Positions 23,901-35,537 of a DNA stretch of 64,000 bases are shown here, in pieces; positions within the stretch are counted from its first letter, which is position 1, and each line of letters begins with the position of its first letter. The notes beneath the pieces were generated by a model. That model made no database searches and was not told the DNA's origin. It worked only from the letters and a program-made list of their open reading frames with translations. The DNA lies in assembly GCF_958298935.1 (NCBI RefSeq), contig NC_084922.1, positions 8,186,501-8,250,500 on the forward strand. Reading direction: 5' to 3'. The position numbers and the translations under genes were made by a program. The DNA comes from Phragmites australis. Lineage: Eukaryota; Streptophyta; Magnoliopsida; Poales; Poaceae.

Positions 23901-26900
23901 AATATGTGCTGCATGTACATAATAATGATTTGTAATGTCCTATGTACTACAGGTGGATTTTGATTTCAATGGTGAAGATTGGGAATGGGGAACCTACATG
24001 ACCCAGCGTGTTCTGGCATCTGGTTCATTCAGCAATAATGATGGCCTGCGGTTTGATAAATTATTTATTCAGAAGGATAATGCCACCCTTCATGCTGATG
24101 GATCAATTCTTGGGCCACTAACAAATCTTCACTTTGCTGTGCTTAATTTCCCAGTTGGTCTTATACCAGCTTTAGTTCAGGCTATAGAATCGTCAACAAC
24201 AGACTCAATTCACTTTCTGAGGCAATGGTTGACACCTATCAAAGGTATTTTGCACATGGAGGGAGATTTGAGAGGTACTCTTGCAAAACCAGAATGTGAT
24301 GTTCAAATAAGGCTTCTTGATGGCACTATTGGAGGCATTGATCTTGGAAGAGCAGAAGTATTAGCTTCTGTTACCCCTACAAGCCGTTTTGTATTTGATG
24401 CGAATTTCGAACCAACCATACAAAGTGGGCATGTTAACATTCAAGGTAGTATCCCAGTCACTTATGTAGACAGCAGCTCCAAAGAGGAAAGTCTAGAAGA
24501 GGAAGATGGTAAACAAGGTATCATAAGAATCCCTGTTTGGGCAAAAGACCGAGGATCATCGAATGACATCAGTGAAGCAAGAATTGTGAGAGACAAGACG
24601 GAGGAGGGCTGGGATTTTCAATTAGCTGAAAGCCTAAAAGGTTTAAGTTGGAACATGCTAGAACCAGGTGAAGTGAGGATAAATGCAGATATAAAGGATG
24701 GGGGTATGATGTTGATAACTGCATTGAGTCCTTATGCAAACTGGCTTCAAGGCTATGCTGATGTTCTCCTTCAGGTAGCCCATTCTTGTTTAATTCCCAT
24801 TATTTTCATTAAGCCAGTCTATGACTAGTTGGACAATATTTAGTCCCCACTTTGGCTTACCATATCCCATTTGTGATAATATATAGTGAAATCAAATGAT
24901 TCAAGCATAAATATTGTGTCTATATACCGTTTCTTTTGTTTTAATCTTTTTTTTTTCATGAAATTGTGTGGTTGATACCTTGCTTTTTCTGTTTCATCGG
25001 GAAGGTTAAAGGCACTGTTGATCAGCCTGTTGTTGATGGGTCCGCATCATTTCACCGAGCAACTGGGACTTCTCCTTTCCTTCGTACACCATTGACGAAT
25101 TTTGCTGGTACCATTCATGTCATATCCAATAGACTATGTATCAGTTCCATGGAAAGCAGGGTTGGGAGGAAAGGAAGATTGTCAATGAAAGGGACACTAC
25201 CCCTGAAAAATAGTGAGCCATCTGCCAACGACAAGATTGAGTTGAAATGTGAAGTTCTGGATGTACGGGCAAAAAATATTTTGAGGTTATTGTTGCTTCT
25301 TTATCCTTTACGCAGGATTGCATACTGGCTGCTTCTTAGTTATAGGGTATACGCTCCAATGAAACATTCATTTATTTGGTTAGCAATTAGATGCCATTCT
25401 GGATTACAGGGTAATATTTTCCACCAAATGCTCCTATCTGTTGCTTACTGATAGTGGCATTAAAGAGATGGATATGCAATCAATACTAAGTTATTTCCAA
25501 ATTCGAGCTTTTCAGCCTAGTTGGTTTTCAGAACCCTGGGCTGGGTGTAGTAATACCGTGTGATCGTTTTGATTATCTATTAAAATTGACTTTTATTCAT
25601 TAACAGTAATAGGCTGGCCTTACATGCATCTCATATCATCCATGGAATTATGGCATTTTAACATTTATTTATGTTGTTTTTGTGTTGACTTGCAGTGGCC
25701 AAGTAGACAGCCAACTGCAGGTTACAGGCTCAATTCTGCGGCCAGATGTCTCTGGGATGATCTGGTTGAGCCATGGTGAAGCATATTTGCCTCATGATAA
25801 AGGCAATGGTGCTGTTGCCACTAGGTTGGTTTCAAACAAGTCCAGCTATCTTCCTGCTAGTTTTGACCAATCAACCACTTCACAGGATGCCTCACATATT
25901 CTGGGGTCACTGTCAACTTCGCCAGACAGTAAGTAGTCCATTAAATTTGACCTTCGCTAATATTTTGCAGCCAAATTCTCTTGGCCAAAATATTTTGTGG
26001 GAAAATAGCTAAAATAGTTTGCTTAAACTAATTGAGTTGTTGCACGTCACAAGAAGTGCCTAGTCAGTTTTGGTGTGAAATAAGTGGCACATTCTTTTCT
26101 TTTTATGCGATATTTCTCCAGCAATTTTGCTAGTTTCCTTCATGAGCCAACTTAATATGTTTAGGAAAACAATCTGACACAGAAAGGACTCTTGAGCATG
26201 GAAGCTTTAAGCCAAACATTGATGCTCGACTCAATGACCTGAAGCTCATCTTGGGACCAGAATTAAGGATTGTTTATCCTTTAATTCTGAATTTTGCAGT
26301 CAGTGGTGATCTAGAGCTTAATGGCATGGTTCATCCAAAGTACATAAGACCTAAGGGTATCTTAACATTTGAAAATGGTGAGGTCAACTTGGTAGCCACG
26401 CAGGTAAGCCTAACTGCCCTGAGCCCTTGTTTGGAGTGGATATCTTCATTTTACAGAGTATACACTTAATATGGTTATGATGGTTTTACTTGATTGCAGG
26501 TTAGACTTAAAAATGATCATTTAAATGTAGCAAAATTTGAACCTGATCTTGGTTTGGATCCCATTCTCGATCTCATTCTTGTTGGATCTGAATGGAAATT
26601 CAAAATCCAAAGTCGAGCAAGCATGTGGCAAGACAATCTGGTGGTAACCTCAACACGCTCGGTGGACCAGGATGTTCTGTCACCTAGTGAGGTGAGACAC
26701 TTCTATAACTAGTTATATATAGCTGAGTTTATTGTAGGACTGATAACACCTTGCTTTAGTTTCAAATTTTCAACTATCGTTCAATCAGGTAAAACTGCTT
26801 ATGCTTTCTATACCTCTTTCTGGATGTTTGCTAGCTATCCATTTGACAAAAACACAGGGAGATTAAAGTTATCAAATGATTGGTTCACTGCATTCTCTTC

Positions 26901-27446
26901 CTATCACGTGTAGTTCTGAAACCTGCTTTGTTTGTCTTTTAGGCTGCAAAGGTTTTTGAGTCTCAGCTTGCAGAATCACTATTAGAAGGTGACGGACAGC
27001 TTGCATTCAAGAAGCTTGCAACTGCTACACTGGAAACTTTGATGCCAAGGATTGAAGGCAAGGGTGAGTTTGGACAGGCACGGTGGCGGATGGTTTATGC
27101 TCCTCAGATCCCGAGTTTACTATCTTTAGATCCAACAGTTGATCCACTTAAATCACTGGCAAACAATATCTCTTTTGCTACAGAGGTTGAAGTGCAGCTT
27201 GGACGACGCCTTCGGGTATAAACTCTTCTTTTAAAAAGAAAAAAAGAAAGGCTAATGTACGAATAGAAACTGACCTGAATTGCTGCCATCGAACTGCAGG
27301 TCTCTGTTGTCAGGCAAATGAAAGATTCAGAAATGGCAATGCAGTGGACGCTGATATATCAGCTAACTAGTAGGCTCCGGGTTCTCTTCCAGTCTACACC
27401 ATCCAATAGGCTTCTCTTCGAGTACTCAGCAACATCGCAAGATTGA
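11975..27446 (+). CDS. SSG4: TamB/DUF490-domain inner-envelope protein (SSG4/TIC236 orthologue)
   Basis: 23 exons: 11975-13854, 14340-14538, 14652-14711, 14955-15059, 15177-15317, 15420-15482, 16195-16422, 16510-16593, 17158-17315, 17408-17933, 20300-20470, 20587-20646, 22208-22330, 23028-23303, 23418-23483, 23618-23749, 23953-24774, 25005-25285, 25696-25928, 26165-26403, 26500-26691, 26943-27215, 27300-27446. The join is open for 2152 aa, close to the family length (~2.1-2.2 thousand). An Arg/Pro/Ala-rich transit peptide-like N-terminus precedes one membrane segment (~residues 93-115). A long beta-rich body follows and the TamB/DUF490 C-terminus ends near LFEYSATSQD. From the family: Arabidopsis TIC236 bridges the inner and outer chloroplast translocons, and rice SSG4 loss enlarges starch grains. 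Introns carry a LINE and a retroposon remnant but the frame is intact. Confidence 0.93.
18413..19989 (-). mobile_element. 5'-truncated L1-type LINE in intron 10 of the SSG4-like gene
   Basis: The minus strand encodes the end of an L1-type reverse transcriptase (19954-19634: CKYLGLPLS, PGWKASLLMRPGRATLVQ). It is followed by a zf-RVT region (19501-18563: SAKSAYKMLF, RCNFFLWLANWNR, CPLCDQEEETVQHILTNC). The 3' end carries the grass LINE signature AATACAAAGATACACAGC then GTGTTCGAGAAAC, with a short A tail on the minus strand at 18413-18418. CAATACCA (18405-18412) and CAATACTA (19990-19997) are a candidate target duplication with one mismatch. Endonuclease and most of the reverse transcriptase are missing. 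Antisense to the host gene. Confidence 0.88.
20915..21000 (-). mobile_element. Remnant of an RTE-type LINE 3' end in intron 12
   Basis: On the plus strand AACAACAACAAAGCCTTTAG is followed by TCCCAAGCAGGTTG and GGCAGGCTAGATATGGAACC. The reverse complement is the (TTG)n-ended tail of plant RTE elements, which recurs widely in plant introns. Only the tail is present. The rest of the intron (20647-22207) is AT-rich with nothing else recognisable. Confidence 0.5.
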
Positions 27447-28085
27447 TTTGTTTTTGCCATTGCACACAGCAAGAACTGGGCGTAGCAGCTCTCTTATAGT
27501 ACAAGATTAGGTGCCCCGATTAATTGTTTTTGTAGATAACGCAAATTTTGACAAGCAGTTGTACCTGTACATTTGCTCTGTTGTAGCTACATTAATTCTT
27601 TCTCGGAAAAGTTTCTGAGGCTGTAAATACCACATAGGTAGCAATCTTAGCGTCAGATGTAAAGAAACCCGTGTATAAATGAACTTGTCCGGTCTCTGCT
27701 GCGTCGTCACCCATGTGGTGTTGGCTTACAAAATTCGCTCGTGCGCTCATGACTTGACACGTGCAACCATTTTTGCAGATCACAAATTTCACAATGACTG
27801 ATCGTTCCCCCGTCGCTACGAACGAATGGGTCTCTGCCACCAGGTACCCTCATGATATGGTCGTGACAGGTTCCGGGCTGTGTGATGGCGTGGTTTGGTC
27901 CAGTCTGGCTAAGCTTTGCCCAGACTTTTGGGCTCCGTTTCCAAGTTTTGAAGAAGTTTGCTCTTTGAGAGGTTTGAGAGCATGAAAACTGGGGTGTTTG
28001 GCATTATGCAATTTCTACGATGCAACAGTGCCAAGTTCCAATGATGATGGCTCCTCGTTGGCTGGCTTGCCATGATAACCACCAC
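27447..28085. other. 3' UTR and intergenic DNA after the SSG4-like gene
   Basis: This is downstream sequence of the SSG4-like gene. The first 200-300 bp are probably its 3' UTR, AT-rich. No coding frame with a recognisable signature is present. Confidence 0.5.
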
Positions 28086-29153
28086 TTTTTTTTCCTAAAA
28101 GGATAGCTTTGCCGATTTTATTATAGAAGAAAGTTGATCTAGTTTATGGAGAAATCGGATCTAAAAATCTTATAACTGCAAAGTTAATTTAAGAGAAAAC
28201 CGACTAAAACCCCCAACAACAAGCGCTGGAACAACTAAAACAACACGGCTCGCACACCACTCAAAAATCAACTCAAAAAAGATGGAGTCCAAAGTAGGTC
28301 AATGTTGCGAGCTTGTCGCTCCAGCGGCAAGCAGCTCCGTCTTCCCGTAGAGTACCTCAACCACTGCCTCGATGTCATAACGCCTGCGTCCACGGCCACC
28401 ATTGGCACCACAAGGAGACATGCCTCATGTCATTGTTGCTGAGCTCAGTCGGACCCCATCAACGTAGCAGCTCTGACTCCACCACCGCGCGTTCCTCTCA
28501 GTGAGTCAGCTGACCATTGGAACACAAAGTGAGAAATGAGAGAAGCGGCATCCTTATCTACAACACCAGAGCCTCTATCGAGGTGTGGTGTGGCGAAAGC
28601 CGTCGCCGATGAGCGCCTAGACCAACGAGCGACCAGAGATGCAACCGGACCAACGAGCTTCTCGGATCAGAGATGGACCTTCAAGGCGATACCTCCAAGA
28701 AGGACGTGACCATGCAAAAACGTCACCGTCACCCGTCTGGAAGCTCGGACTGGGTTTTCACCTGGAGAGTCCCGCAGGGGTGGAGGGAGAGAGAGTCGCC
28801 ACAACAACGCCTCCAGGAAGGAGAATGACGCCCAATGGTGTCGCCATTGTCAGCACCGATCAACTAATCAGGCTAGGTTTTCGCCCGTGACTCCCCGCAC
28901 CGCACCAACCACGCCTCCGCAAACTTCCCACACAACCGAGCAAACGCCAAGGCCGCCGCCCACGCAGCAGCAGCCGACCCCACATGCACGTGCCATCCAC
29001 AAGGCCACTACCGGTGAATGGTCTCCCCACGGGCCGAAACTGGCAGGAGTAGAGGATAGACCGGCAAGGCGAGGAGGCTAATCAACCAGGAGGTCGAGAC
29101 ATGGCGAACACCGTGAGGCCAGAAGGGCACCCGCGACGAGCACCACGACCACG
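28086..29153 (-). mobile_element. Possible LINE-derived remnant, split by the Copia element
   Basis: On the minus strand the segment ends TTCTTCTATAATAAAATCGG, then CAAAGC and an A-run near 28093-28086, which resembles the 3' end of grass non-LTR elements. The interior is GC-rich without a recognised protein. Similar GC-rich sequence resumes after the Copia element at 35538, so the Copia probably inserted into it. Confidence 0.35.
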
Positions 29154-30438
29154 TGAAAAGTGCATCTAGGCCTTCTATGTGGGTTTTGGATAATTGATGA
29201 CAAAAGATTAAGTGACTAATGAGTTTATTGAGGTTATGAACATGTTTTAGTCTAATCGATAAAGTTAAAAGGCATTGACGTCCCTCAAAAAGAAAAGAGA
29301 AGTGGCATGTAGTTACTCATAGGTTTAAATTCATTTTATTTTCGAATTTGTGTTTAGGAATATCGTACTATCAAGAGGAATGTGTGATGATAGTTTTGAA
29401 GGTGTCTCAATGCTCAAAAGTACCTTTTTAGACCTAAAAGTTAAGAGACACAATCACCTACGAATACTAGCCCAAACCGGATACTCCGGATTGTGGACAG
29501 TAGTTCGGAGTCTCCGAGTTAGACTTCGAGCCGAGCTCTCAGTTTGGGCTTAAGTGCCCAACCTAGAGTCTCCGGGTGAACCCGAAAACTCCAGGTTAGT
29601 ATAAAAAGTACTGTAACGGCTAGTTTTGAGGGCTGGGTTTAAATACCCCTCTCACCCCCTCCTTCATTTGATGCTGAGCTGTTGAGCTAAATTGAGACAA
29701 ACTCATTCATAGTCATTCAATAGTCCCTCCAATTCCTCTAATGCTTTAAGTCTTGCTAGATTTTGAGAGTTGAGTTGGGAGAGTGAGATTGAGTGCTAGT
29801 GAGCTTAAATTCATTCATTGAGCACTTGAGTTCATCGTCAAGTCGTCGATTCACGTTGTTTACTCTTAGACCTTGGAGCTCCTAGATGGTTAGGTGTCGC
29901 CCGAATAGCACCTAAGCTTGTGGAGTGCCCCAGAAAGTTTGTGAAGATTCTTCTCGCCTCCACAAGGGAAGATGAACTCTTGAGTAAGATCAAGCTCGAC
30001 CTTAGTGGTCGCTTGGTGAGGACAAGGGTTGAAAGAAACCTAGCTCTTTGTGAGCACCTTAATGGAGACATAGGGTCGTTTGATCCGAACTTCAAGAAAC
30101 AAATTTTGTCTCCTTCACATTCTTGCATTTTTTCCTTGTTCTAGTTGTCTTTAGGGGTTTGCCTCGATCTACTTGTTTGTGAGGTTGTAATTGCAGGTGG
30201 TTGGATAAAAGAAGCTCTTACATCAATTAGAATTTGTGGTAAACTTTATATCCAACTAGACTTGCTTAGTTTTCAATTTCCTATACAAGCTGAACTATCC
30301 GGGTTAGCTTAGAGTCTCCAGACCCTGGAGTCTCCGAATTGAACCGGAGTGTCCGGATTCTGCTAATCTACTATGAAGTTTTAATTTTTAGGAATCGCCT
30401 ATTCACCCCCTTCCTCTAAGTGACATCAAGTACATTCA
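29154..30438 (+). repeat. 5' LTR of the Copia element
   Basis: It begins TGAAAAGTGCATCTAGGCC, like other Sirevirus-type LTRs, and ends AAGTACATTCA just before the primer site. It contains several copies of a CGGAGTCTCCGG-type motif (for example near 29510 and 29570). A TATAAAA-like box occurs near 29600. Its last ~380 bp match the direct 3' LTR fragment at 35150-35537. Confidence 0.8.
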
Positions 30439-30440
30439 AT

Positions 30441-30452
30441 TGGTATCAAAGC
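30441..30452 (+). promoter_or_regulatory. Primer binding site, initiator tRNA-Met type
   Basis: TGGTATCAAAGC, two bases after the 5' LTR, differs at one base from the usual plant tRNA-Met primer site TGGTATCAGAGC. Confidence 0.8.
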
Positions 30453-30492
30453 TTAACCTTTTACAAGGCTTTACCACTTAGAGGATTTGAAG

Positions 30493-31480
30493 ATGTTAAC
30501 GTTCGGGAAGAAAGGTTCGGCAAGCCCAAAAAGTCTGAAAGATGATCTTTCAACATCGGGTAACAGTAAAGGCAAGGGAGTCACAATTGAATTCAATTAT
30601 GATAAATTGAATGTCTCTAATTCTCATATATCTGTGCTATCTTGGTGCGCACCTTATTTCGATCGTACACATTATGCCGCTTGGAGGCATAAAATGAAAT
30701 TGTATTTAATCTCTCTTCATCCAAGTGTTTGGAAGATTGTGTGAATAGGTTTTGAGATATCGGATGAAGAAAAAGGACTCGCTTCCAAGCAAGAGCAAAA
30801 TTTCCACCGCAATGCATAAGCCGCAAGTGTGTTACTCGGTGCTTTGAGTCCTGAGGAGTTCAACAAAGTGGATGGACTTGAAGAGGCTAAGACAACATGT
30901 GACACACTTCAAGTTGCTCATGAAGGCACCACAAGCGTGAGAGAATTTAAGATAGAGCTACTTGAAGGCAAATTGAGAAGACTTGTGATAGAAGATGATG
31001 AAACCCCTAAAGCAATGTATGATCACATGATGATGTTGGTGAACAAGATTAGAGGGCTTAGAAGTGAAGAGCTTAATGAACACAAGGTGATGAGAAGATT
31101 GCTTAGATCTTTTGCACCAAGAAATTTCACATTGGTCACACTCATCCAAGAGAGAAGGGATTACAAGAGGCTCATACCAAGTGATGTTCTTAGGAGAATT
31201 CTTGCTCATGAGCTCATGGAGGAGGAAGTAAATAAAGTCAAGAATCTTGTCAAGCAAAGTTACACCTCCAAGAACGAAGAAGTAGCATTCAAAGCAAGCA
31301 AGTTAAAGAATCAAGGTCAAGTAAAGATGAGAGCTCGGATGATGAAGAAATAACATTTTTTTTAAAGAAACGTTAAGAAATTCATGAAGAATGGTGGCTA
31401 TAGCAAGTACAAGAGAGATATGCCAAGAGAAGAACATAGTGTGGCGAAGTTAGCCACTTCATCGCCGATTGTCCTAACAA
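30493..31480 (+). pseudogene. Copia gag, broken
   Basis: The frame starts MLTFGKKGSASPKS and soon shows the gag motifs YFDRTHYAAWRHKMKLYL. Stops follow near 30742 and 30819. The UBN2 region then resumes (TCDTLQVAHEGTTSVREFKI, LVNKIRGLRSEELNEHKVMR). A zinc knuckle (CGEVSHFIADC) is readable near 31440 in another frame. Gag would coat the RNA; with these breaks it cannot be made whole. Confidence 0.8.
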
Positions 31481-32379
31481 AAGAAGAGTAAGGACAAGGA
31501 AGAAAGAAAAATAAGCCTTTCAAGAAGGACAAGTTTAAGAACCACAAGAAAAAATATTCGGATCAAACTCACATTGGCGAGGAGTGGGACTCTAACTCCG
31601 ACTTCGACTCCGATGATGATGGAGTCGCCACCATTGTCATTCACTCCTTTACACCGACAAAGTTACTTTTTGGTGACATGAGCGATGACACTCCCAAGTG
31701 TCTCATGGTAAAAAGGCGGAAGGTAAAATCACAACACAAGCTTCTAGATAGTGATAGTGACAGTGATAGTGGTTGTGAAAATATGCTTAAAGGTCTTAGT
31801 AAAAATCTATGTCTAAATTAAAAGAGCTAATAAAAATAATAGAGAGTCAAGAGGAGATTCTTGAGAAGTAAGAGGACTTGCTCATCCTTAAAAAGGAGGG
31901 AAATCTTGAACTCGAGTAGCTCCTTACTAAAGAGAAGGAGAAAGTTGAGAAATTGATCAAAAACCTTGATTTGGCTAATGTCTCAATTGCTAGTATAGAG
32001 GGGTAGCAATACTACACTTCAAAAAGAATTCTTATATTTGGATGAAACTCATAAAATTTTTGAAGTGCAATTTGATGCCCTTAGGAATAGCTCATCTTCT
32101 TCTAATGATGCAACCTCACTCTCTAATGCTTCCACTAGTAATATTTCCTCTCATTATTATAATATTGATATAAATACTTGTGCTACCAATGCTCAATCCT
32201 TGCAAGCATTGCAAAAAGAGAATGAGAGGCAAAATACCTTAGTATGGGTGCATCAAGACATATAAATTTCTTGATTATGATGAAGTGGAAGACATTCAAC
32301 CTCAATCTCAAGTGCCATATCAAAAAATTTATCAAAGCATCCAAAGATATCACCCGATTGATAATATCCTTGTTGATAT

Positions 32380-33499
32380 ATAAAATGGGATAACAACTCG
32401 TTCAAAAATTACAATTTTTTGTGAATATTACTCTCTTTTTTTGGAACCTTTGAAAATACAAGATGCACTTGGAGATCTGGATTGTGTAATGGCCATGCAA
32501 GAAGAGCTCAACAATTTCAATAGAAATGAAGTTTAGTCATTGGTGAAACGACACAATCAAAATGTGATTGACACAAAATGGGTTATTCGAAACAAGCAAG
32601 ATGAGAACGGGATCGTGACAAGAAACAAGAAGATATTAGTTTCTCAAGGTTTCACACAAATAGAAGGTTTGGTTTTTGATGAGACTTATGCTCCTGTAGC
32701 TAGGCTTGAGTCAATTCGCATATTACTTGCCTATGTTACTCATCATGATTTTAAGTTATATCAAATGGACGTGAGGAACACTTTTCTTAATAAAACAATC
32801 TCCAAATTGGTATTTGTGGAGCAACTACCGGATTTGAAGATCCCAAGTATCCTCATCATGTGTATAAACTCCATAAGACGCTCTACGGGCTTAAGCAAGC
32901 ACCTATAACATGATATGAATTCCTTAAGGATTTTTTTTGTTAAAAAGTGGTTTGAGATCGGCAAAGCCGACACTACTCTTTTCACTAAGAAAGTTGATAA
33001 TGATTTATTTGTTTGCCAAATATATATTGATGACATTATATTTGGTTCTACTAATAAACTCTTTTGTGAAAATTTTAGTAGGATTATGACTAAGAGGTTT
33101 GAGATATCAATGATGGAGGAGTTGAAGTTTTTCCTAGGATTTCAAATCAAACAACTCGAGGAGGCACATTCATATGTCAAACCGAATACATCAAGTATAT
33201 GCTCAAGAAATTTGATATGAAAAATGTCAAACCCATCAAGACTCCAATGCAAACAAATGGTCACCTTGGTCTCAATGAAGATGGAAAGGTCGTAGATCAA
33301 AAGGTATATCACTTCATGATTGGTTCTTTACTTTACCTTTGTACATCTAGACCCAATATTATGCTTAGTGTGTGCATGTGTGCAAGATTTTAAATCGCTC
33401 CAAAAAAGTGACATTTAGTGGTCATTAAGAGAATTCTTAGATATTTAGTTCATACCAACCTTATCGGCTATTCAGATTTCGATTATGCCGGTTGCAAAG
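32380..33499 (+). pseudogene. Copia reverse transcriptase and start of RNase H, broken
   Basis: RVT_2 motifs are spread over three frames: VIDTKWVIRNKQDENG, FDETYAPVARLESIRILLAY, LYQMDVRNTFLN, the catalytic VCQIYIDDIIFGSTN near 33013-33060, and RPNIMLSVCMCARF. The RNase H start YSDFDYAGCK ends at the junction with the inverted LTR at 33500. Between gag and this point (31480-32380) there is a Glu/Lys-rich degenerate spacer but no integrase zinc finger or DDE core. Confidence 0.85.
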
Positions 33500-35110
33500 T
33501 GAAAGTATTTGATGTCGACTAGAGGGGGGTGAATAGTCATTTCTGAAAATTAAAACTCTGCAGTGGATCAGATAGTGTCCAGAGACACTGGCTTAATCCG
33601 GATACTCCGGGTTCCAGAGTATCCAAGTTAACCCGGATTATTCGGACTATATAGGAACTCGAAATCAAAATAAATTTAAGTAAGTCTAATATAGTCTACG
33701 AGTTACCACAGTCTCTATAAGATGTATATGCTCCTTTCAACAATAACCTGCACTCAAATACTCGCAAGCAACAATATTGAGGCAAATCCCTAAATAACAA
33801 TTTGAACGAGTAAAGTGCAAGAAAGTAAATAGAGACAAGATTTGTTCCCGAAGTTTGGCCACCTCACAAAGAAGTGTCTACTTCTCCATTGAGGAGCTCA
33901 CAAAGAGCCGGGTCTTTTTGAACCATATCCTTACCCAAGTGACCACAAAGATCGAGCTAGAGTTCTTACTCAATTCACAGGTAATACAAACTTCCCGTGA
34001 CACTCTACAAAGATTGGGTGCTCTACGGGTGACCTCTTGCCGTCTAGAAGCACGAACCTTCAAGAGTAAAGAACGCAAATCGCAGCTTGGCGAGAACTCA
34101 AAATGCTCAAAGGTTTGTTTGTTGCTCTCTTGCTCTAAATCTCACTCCCCAAACCCTAACTCTCAAATCTTGCAAAAATCAAGCACTAGATGGGTTTGGG
34201 AGGGCTATTGAATGCTCTTGAGAGAGTTGGTTCACAGGTAGCTCAACAATATTGAATGGAGGGGGTGAAGAGATATTTATACTCTTCCCAAAAAAACTAC
34301 CTGTTACTGTGCTTTTCAAACAGACTTGGAGTATCTGGATTCACTCGGAGACTCCGGGTAGCACAGAAATACACATACCTAACTTGTCAGAACTAGCCGT
34401 TACACTGACTCGGAGTATCCGGGTTCACCTAGAAACTCTGGGTAACACTTGAGAAAAACGGCCAAAACACTAGTTCGGAGGATGCTCAGAAGGTCTAGAA
34501 GCATCAAGACCCGGAGAGTCCGGACCAACTCGGAGACTCCGGCTTTAGCACCCTCGGCAGACAGAGACTCTTTCTTGGAGTCTCACTCGGAGACTCCAGG
34601 ACACTAACAGCATCCGGAGTATCCGGGCTAACCCGGAGACTACGGGCTCAGGCTTTGAAGCGAGATAGAGACTCTCTCGGAGTCTCACTCGGAGACTCCG
34701 GAACACTTACACAGTCCAGAGTATCCGGTCTAACCCGAAGACTCCGGGCTCATATAACTCTGCCCTTTTTTCCAGTGTTCGTGAGTGATTATGTCTCTCA
34801 AATCTTGGTTTTAACAAGATACTTTGAGCAGTAAGACACTAGCAAGACTACTAAAATGCATCTCTCTTTATAGTACGACATTCCTAAACTCAAATTCAAA
34901 AGTAAAATAAATTGAACCCTATGAGTTTCTTCATGCCGCTTCTCTTTTCTTTTGAGGGACGTTGACTTCTTTTAACCTTTTTCAATGGGACTAAAACCTG
35001 ATCTTATTTGCTACTTGCAATCATAGTTATGTATTGTTGTTTGTTGGATGATCACAAGTGATGAAAGTATCTTATATGTCCAACTATCCAATCTCTAAAA
35101 TATTCGCGTC
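33500..35110 (-). repeat. Inverted LTR-like copy inside the Copia element
   Basis: From 33500 the sequence is the reverse complement of an LTR end: TGAAAGTATTTGATGTCGAC then GGGGGTGAATAG. It carries the same features as the 5' LTR in reverse order, including GAGGGACGTTGAC near 34950, which matches the 5' LTR at ~29280. It has many CGGAGACTCCGG and GGAGTATCCGG motifs between 34320 and 34750. The expected outer LTR end (TGCACTTTTCA) is missing, so it is truncated or the copy is divergent. Confidence 0.75.
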
Positions 35111-35149
35111 GAATTTCATCTTCAAAATCAGTTCTTGCCTTCTCCAGAA

Positions 35150-35537
35150 CCTGGAGACATATGGTCATTTGATCCGAACTTTAGGAAACAAATTTTTGTC
35201 TCCTTTATATTCTTGTATGTTTTCCTTGTTCTAGTTGTTTTAGGGGGTTTGTCTCGATCTATTTGTTTGTGAGGTTGTAACTGCAGGTGGTTGGATAAAA
35301 GAAGCTTTACATCAATTAGAATATGTGGTAACCTTTATATCCAACTAGACCTGCTTAGTTGTGCTCAGTTTTCAATTTTTTGTACAGACCAGACTATCTG
35401 GGTTAGCTCGGAGTCTCTGGATCCCGGAGTCTCTGGATTTAACCGAAGTGTCCGGATTCTATTAATCCGTTGCGAAGTTTTAATTTTCAGGAATCACCTA
35501 TTCACCTCCCCCCTCTAGGCGATATTACGTACATTCA
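35150..35537 (+). repeat. Truncated 3' LTR, direct orientation
   Basis: The segment matches the last ~380 bp of the 5' LTR (30062-30438) in the same orientation, from GGAGACATA through GGATAAAAGAAGCTT to the end ACGTACATTCA. The first ~900 bp of this LTR are absent. Confidence 0.8.

Larger units (their letters stand above)
29154..35537 (+). mobile_element. Degenerate Sirevirus/Maximus-like Copia LTR element, rearranged
   Basis: The order is 5' LTR, tRNA-Met type primer site, gag (UBN2 domain plus zinc knuckle), reverse transcriptase, partial RNase H, inverted LTR copy, truncated 3' LTR. Flanking CCACG (29149-29153) and TCACG (35538-35542) match at 4 of 5 bases and are the likely 5-bp target duplication. 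Protease and integrase are missing between gag and reverse transcriptase. Many stops and frameshifts show that it is inactive. Confidence 0.85.
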
